From DATLCI01 sp046714215 (GTDB lineage: Bacteria > Acidobacteriota > Terriglobia > Terriglobales > Acidobacteriaceae): a DNA stretch of 9,597 nucleotides. This document shows positions 7,177 through 9,597 of this stretch, one piece after another (position 1 is the stretch's first letter; every line of letters starts with the position of its first letter). Under the pieces are notes generated by a model. It saw only the letters and a list, made by a program, of their open reading frames with translations. It had not been told where the DNA came from and ran no database searches. The position numbers were made by a program, and so were the translations under genes. The DNA lies in NCBI GenBank assembly GCA_046714215.1, contig JBKKBM010000114.1, forward strand, positions 1 through 9,597, read 5' to 3'.

Positions 7177-7607
7177 AACGCGTAGTCGACAATGCAGAGA
7201 AGTTCGTCCTCTTCCCGCTGGGCAAACTGCGCTTCGCGCTGCGCGCGGAGGTAGTGACGGAGTTGGCGCAGCCTGACCGTTTGCAGGCATTTCCGCACAC
7301 CACGCCGCTGTTGGCTGGCGTGCTGGTGCGCCGGGGGCGCATTATCCCTGTGCTGGACGTGGCGCAAGTGCTGATTGGGCCGGACGCCCCGGCCCGCAAA
7401 TTTTATTTGATCGCCGCTCGCAAGTTTGCCGACACCTCCGAATTGACCGCCGTGCCGGTGTCCGGCGAATGTGAATTGCTGAAAGCGGAAATGAGCGCGC
7501 CGACCGGACGCCTGCCGAAATACGTGGCCGGGCTGCTTTCCCTCGAAGGCGAGATCGTGCAAGTGATCGAACTGGAAAAACTCGCCGCCGCCGGGGAGGC
7601 CGCATGA
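7173..7607 (+). CDS. cheW: CheW adaptor protein
   Basis: This is the receptor-kinase coupling adaptor, 144 aa from ATG 7173. FVLFPLGKLRFALRAEVVTEL (residues about 11-31) is the first beta-hairpin. GVLVRRGRIIPVLDVAQVL (about 49-67) matches the highly conserved CheW loop R-G-x-I-x-P-V-x-D. KFYLIAARKF and YVAGLLSLEGEIVQVIELEKL close the fold. Length is typical for a minimal CheW. The ATG overlaps the preceding stop (ATGA), and AGGGGG at 7160-7165 is well placed as a ribosome site, so I prefer it to an upstream in-frame TTG at 7137. Together with the preceding gene it gives the operon two adaptors, as in PilI/ChpC-type systems. The call is more secure than for its divergent neighbour. Confidence 0.88.
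   Translation: MKRVVDNAEKFVLFPLGKLRFALRAEVVTELAQPDRLQAFPHTTPLLAGVLVRRGRIIPVLDVAQVLIGPDAPARKFYLIAARKFADTSELTAVPVSGECELLKAEMSAPTGRLPKYVAGLLSLEGEIVQVIELEKLAAAGEAA
7593..7599 (+). promoter_or_regulatory. Shine-Dalgarno site of the receiver-DUF4388 gene
   Basis: GGGGAGG ends four bases before ATG 7604, which itself overlaps the cheW stop as ATGA. The site lies inside the last cheW codons and supports the chosen start and translational coupling. Confidence 0.55.
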
Positions 7608-8377
7608 GCACGCCTGCCACTGCCCCCGCAAAACTTTTACTCATCGATAGCAACGTGTTTTTTGCCAAGCGCCTGAGTGACGCACTCAAGCTGGAAGGTT
7701 TTGACGTGGTGCACAATACGCAATCGGCGTTTGCGTTGACCTCGCTCGAATGGGACCCGCCCGCAGCCATCCTGTGCTCCACCAACCTGCGGGAGATGGG
7801 CGCGTACGAGTTGCCGAAGATCCTGGGCAATGACGCGAAGACCGCGCACATTCCCATCATCGCCATGGGCGACGGCGGCGACCAGGCGCTGATGGAAGCT
7901 TTTCGCGCGGGCTGCGACGATTACATCGACCGGCGGCTGGGGCCGGAGCACATTGCCAGCCACGTCCGCACATTTTTACGCAGCCATACCGAAGGTTTTC
8001 AACCGACGCAGATGCTTACCACGTCTGAGACCGCGCTGAGCGGCAGTCTCTCTCACCTCGACCTGCCCGGCGTGGTGCAGATGCTGTGCCACTCGCGCCA
8101 GTCCGGTTCGCTGCATGTGAATACCAATGAAGTGGATGGCATCGTCTTCTTTGATGGGGGCGAGATCGTGCATGCGGAGGCGGGTGAGTTGGTCGGCGAC
8201 GACGCCGTCGTCATTATCGTCAAGCGTTGCAATGGCGTGGACGTGGGCGTTTACAAGTTTATTCCGGGTGCGAGTGCTTCCACGCGCACCGTCTTGCGGT
8301 CCCCGACTGATCTGATGCTGGATGCAATGCGGGAACTGGACGAACATTCGCAAGAAATGGATGAGGGGAGATCTTAG
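7604..8377 (+). CDS. Pseudo-receiver-DUF4388 (PATAN) protein
   Basis: This is a 257-residue two-domain response-regulator-like protein. Residues about 9-126 follow the receiver fold (LLLIDSN strand, PPAAILCSTNLREMGAYEL, IPIIAMGDGGD, AGCDDYIDRRL). However, the key residues are changed: only Asp15 of the acidic pair remains, Ser59 replaces the phospho-acceptor Asp, Gly89 replaces the Thr/Ser switch, and Arg110 stands where Lys is expected. Residues about 143-247 match DUF4388/PATAN: LSGSLSHLDLPGVVQML, then SGSLHV, IVFFDGGEIVHAEAGELVGDDA and YKFIPG, ending at LMLDAMRELDE. In cyanobacterial PatA and PixE-type regulators PATAN is N-terminal to the receiver; here the order is reversed. Some cyanobacterial PATAN regulators bind the pilus motor PilB, so a pilus or secretion-motor target is possible, but that is inference. 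It overlaps the gene before it by 4 bp and the gene after by 1 bp. Confidence 0.85.
   Translation: MSTPATAPAKLLLIDSNVFFAKRLSDALKLEGFDVVHNTQSAFALTSLEWDPPAAILCSTNLREMGAYELPKILGNDAKTAHIPIIAMGDGGDQALMEAFRAGCDDYIDRRLGPEHIASHVRTFLRSHTEGFQPTQMLTTSETALSGSLSHLDLPGVVQMLCHSRQSGSLHVNTNEVDGIVFFDGGEIVHAEAGELVGDDAVVIIVKRCNGVDVGVYKFIPGASASTRTVLRSPTDLMLDAMRELDEHSQEMDEGRS
8364..8370 (+). promoter_or_regulatory. Shine-Dalgarno site deciding the GTG start of the last receiver gene
   Basis: AGGGGAG ends six bases before GTG 8377, ideal spacing. The GTG shares one base with the preceding TAG stop (TAGTG). The first codons lead directly into the receiver's first strand (TVFFIDDS), so this GTG is convincing as the start. 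Confidence 0.7.
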
Positions 8378-9159
8378 TGGCCGGCACACCGACCGTATTT
8401 TTCATTGACGACAGCGCGACCATGCGCGAAGTCATCAAGATCGCGTTCCGCCGTGAGAACATCAACGTGGTGGCGTATAACGATGCGGCATCGGCGCTGG
8501 GACAGTTCGAGCTTACGCCGCCGGACGTGGTCATCACCGACGTCATCATGCCGGACAAGGACGGCTACGAGGTTTGCCAGTTCATCAAACAGCATGCCAC
8601 TTTGGGGAATACGCCCGTCATTTTGATGTCAGGCGTGGTCAATCGCACGGTCGCGGAAAAAGCGTTTTCCGTGAAAGCGGATGAGTTGATCCGTAAACCC
8701 TTCCAGCCGCAAGACCTGATCACGCGCGTGCGTCACCTGCTGCATCTGGGCGGAGTTCCGGCACCGGTGCCGAACCAGGCGGCGGCGATGAATGCCGCAG
8801 CGGCCTTGAGTTCCATCTTTCAGATGCCGACGCAAATGCCGGCTGCTCAGGCGGCGGCTCCGCGCGCGGCTATGGCGCGGCCGGCAATGCCGGCAGGAGC
8901 GCCTCCGTTCGCGTACACGCCACCGGTGCCCGCGGCGCGTGTTGTTGCTCCGCCGCCTATGGCCGCGCCGGCGCCCGTAGCCGCCGCGCCCATACCCGGC
9001 CGGTCGGCGATGTCCGGCTCTGGCGATGTAGCGAAATTGCGTTTGGAAGTGATGCGCCTCGAAGGCCTGGTCAAGAAGCTGCAGTCCGAACTGACGGCGG
9101 AACGGGAATACGCCCGCGCGCTGGAAGAACACGTGAAGACGCTGCAGGAATCGGAGTAA
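8377..9159 (+). CDS. Receiver (CheY-like) protein with Pro/Ala-rich linker and C-terminal coiled coil
   Basis: This 260-residue protein begins with an intact receiver domain (about 5-125): Asp11/Asp12, phospho-acceptor Asp55 (ITDVIMPDKDGYEV), Ser85 and Lys107-Pro108. It is therefore a likely CheA phosphate target. Residues about 127-210 form a low-complexity linker rich in Pro, Ala and Met. Residues about 216-258 are a charged, Leu-bearing helix (KLRLEVMRLEGLVKKLQSEL and onward) that looks like a coiled coil. It has no DNA-binding, enzymatic or membrane part. A receiver joined to a coiled coil recalls FrzS, the Myxococcus pilus-motility protein, but the coil here is short and no homology beyond the receiver is evident. 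It is the last gene of the operon, with stop TAA at 9157. Output by oligomerisation or partner docking is my inference. Confidence 0.88.
   Translation: MAGTPTVFFIDDSATMREVIKIAFRRENINVVAYNDAASALGQFELTPPDVVITDVIMPDKDGYEVCQFIKQHATLGNTPVILMSGVVNRTVAEKAFSVKADELIRKPFQPQDLITRVRHLLHLGGVPAPVPNQAAAMNAAAALSSIFQMPTQMPAAQAAAPRAAMARPAMPAGAPPFAYTPPVPAARVVAPPPMAAPAPVAAAPIPGRSAMSGSGDVAKLRLEVMRLEGLVKKLQSELTAEREYARALEEHVKTLQESE
9022..9150 (+). other. Predicted coiled-coil segment of the last receiver protein
   Basis: Residues 216-258 lack Pro and Gly except for one Gly230, and alternate Leu/Val/Ala with Lys, Arg and Glu at about 3-4 residue spacing. This contrasts sharply with the Pro/Ala-rich stretch just before it. 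About six heptads would fit, enough for dimerisation. Confidence 0.65.
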
Positions 9160-9162
9160 GCA

Positions 9163-9232
9163 TGTAGAGACGCAGCTTGCTACGTCTCTGGGGCGACTCG
9201 ACTTCAGAGAGGTAGCAAGCTACGCCTCTACA
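9163..9232. repeat. Large imperfect inverted repeat between convergent genes
   Basis: The arms 9163-9189 and 9206-9232 are reverse complements at 24 of 27 positions and flank a 16-base spacer (9190-9205). Each arm also contains a shorter near-palindrome around GTAGCTTGCTAC or CAGCTTGCTA, and the left arm's ends AGAGACG/CGTCTCT pair with each other. It fills almost the whole 75-bp space between the operon's last stop (9159) and the uvrB stop (9235). It could fold into a long hairpin serving both converging transcripts, though no U-run follows on either side. The nested palindromes look more like a dispersed REP/BIME-type intergenic element than a plain terminator. Confidence 0.8.
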
Positions 9233-9234
9233 CT

Positions 9235-9597
9235 TCACGCCAGGAAAAACTCCTTCGTCTTCAGGTCGCGGATCGCATCGCGTAGCTTGGCTGCCTTCTC
9301 AAACTCAAATTTCTTGGCGGCCTCGCGCATATCCATCTCCAGTCGCACGATGTAATCGTCCAACTCTTGCTGCGTGCCGAATTCCGGGACACCTTCCGTG
9401 AGGTCCGCCAGGTCAACGTAATCCGCCTTCACGATGCCCGCCAGTTCCATGTCCAGCGGGCGCAGGATGGTTGTCGGCGTGATGCCGTGCGCCTCGTTGT
9501 AGGCCACCTGGATGGCACGGCGGCGGTCGGTCTCATTGATGGCATTGCGCATCGAGTCCGTCATGCGGTCGGCGTAAAGGATGGCGCGTCCGTACAC
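9235..9597 (-). CDS. uvrB: Excinuclease ABC subunit B (UvrB), C-terminal part, 5' truncated
   Basis: UvrB is the damage-verifying helicase-like subunit of nucleotide excision repair. Only the last 120 or so codons are inside the window, and the frame stays open to the edge at 9597. GRAILYADRMTDSM followed by AINETDRRRAIQVAYN and HGITPTTI is the diagnostic end of the helicase core (motif VI region). The C-terminal UVR domain (RLEMDMREAAKKFEFEKAAK, then LRDAIRDL) is the UvrC/UvrA-interacting helical hairpin. The protein ends KTKEFFLA, with the stop read from TCA at 9235-9237. It converges with the chemosensory operon and is functionally unrelated, a housekeeping boundary to the cluster. Confidence 0.97.
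   Translation of the reverse strand: MYGRAILYADRMTDSMRNAINETDRRRAIQVAYNEAHGITPTTILRPLDMELAGIVKADYVDLADLTEGVPEFGTQQELDDYIVRLEMDMREAAKKFEFEKAAKLRDAIRDLKTKEFFLA

Larger units (their letters stand above)
1..9159 (+). other. Chemosensory operon (Pil-Chp-like class)
   Basis: Eight genes share one strand. Junctions are +33 bp (MCP-cheR), 4-bp overlap (cheR-cheA), +6 bp (cheA-cheB), three 4-bp ATGA overlaps (cheB to the receiver-DUF4388 gene) and a 1-bp overlap. No room exists for an internal terminator, and I see no convincing internal promoter. No gene-free stretch exceeds 75 bp in the whole window. The MCP methylation enzymes, kinase, adaptors and two receiver proteins are all present; a phosphatase (CheZ/CheC/CheX) and CheD are not. 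The pilus-class assignment rests on the tandem HAMP and the CheA layout. Confidence 0.8.

Noticed and set aside
8755..9006. The Pro/Ala-rich tail of the last receiver as a frameshift artefact
   Set aside because: The frame continues without a break from the receiver into a sensible coiled coil and a normal stop, so the low-complexity linker is a real part of the protein.
9160..9234. The intergenic inverted repeat as a CRISPR fragment
   Set aside because: There are only two arms, in inverted not direct orientation, with a single 16-base spacer and no cas genes.

Overview
The window is GC-rich (roughly 60% by eye) and carries one tightly packed chemosensory operon on the + strand, followed by the 3' end of uvrB on the - strand. 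The operon order is methyl-accepting chemotaxis protein (MCP, truncated by the window start), cheR, a hybrid cheA, cheB, two CheW-type adaptors, a receiver-DUF4388 (PATAN) protein, and a receiver with a Pro/Ala-rich tail and a coiled coil. Gaps are at most 33 bp. Several junctions are 4-bp stop/start overlaps (TTGA or ATGA), so the eight genes are very probably one transcript whose promoter lies upstream of the window.

The sequence does not fix the organism. Gene content, GC level and the palindromic intergenic repeat suggest an environmental acidobacterium (Koribacter-like), with a deltaproteobacterium or myxobacterium as the alternative; confidence is low to moderate.

Several features point to an alternative, type IV pilus-like (Pil-Chp) chemosensory class rather than a flagellar cluster. 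The MCP has two consecutive HAMP-type modules, the second resembling PilJ. CheA has two Hpt domains, no evident CheY-binding P2 domain, a PilL/ChpA-like dimerisation region with an LEMDRYDDF-type segment, and a C-terminal receiver. Two CheW-like adaptors and two extra receiver proteins follow. There is no cheD, cheC, cheZ, flagellar gene or pilus gene in the window.

Proposed flow of signal: the MCP is coupled through the CheW proteins to CheA, and CheR and CheB set its methylation. CheA phosphate can go to its own receiver, to CheB and to the last receiver protein. The receiver-DUF4388 protein has lost the phosphorylatable Asp and probably acts without phosphorylation. The least familiar part is the output end of the operon: a pseudo-receiver-PATAN protein next to a receiver-coiled-coil protein.

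Region by region: 1-1349 MCP; 1383-2270 cheR; 2267-5413 cheA; 5420-6652 cheB; 6649-7176 divergent cheW; 7173-7607 cheW; 7604-8377 pseudo-receiver-DUF4388; 8377-9159 receiver-coiled coil; 9160-9234 intergenic space between convergent genes, holding a large imperfect inverted repeat; 9235-9597 C-terminal part of uvrB on the - strand.
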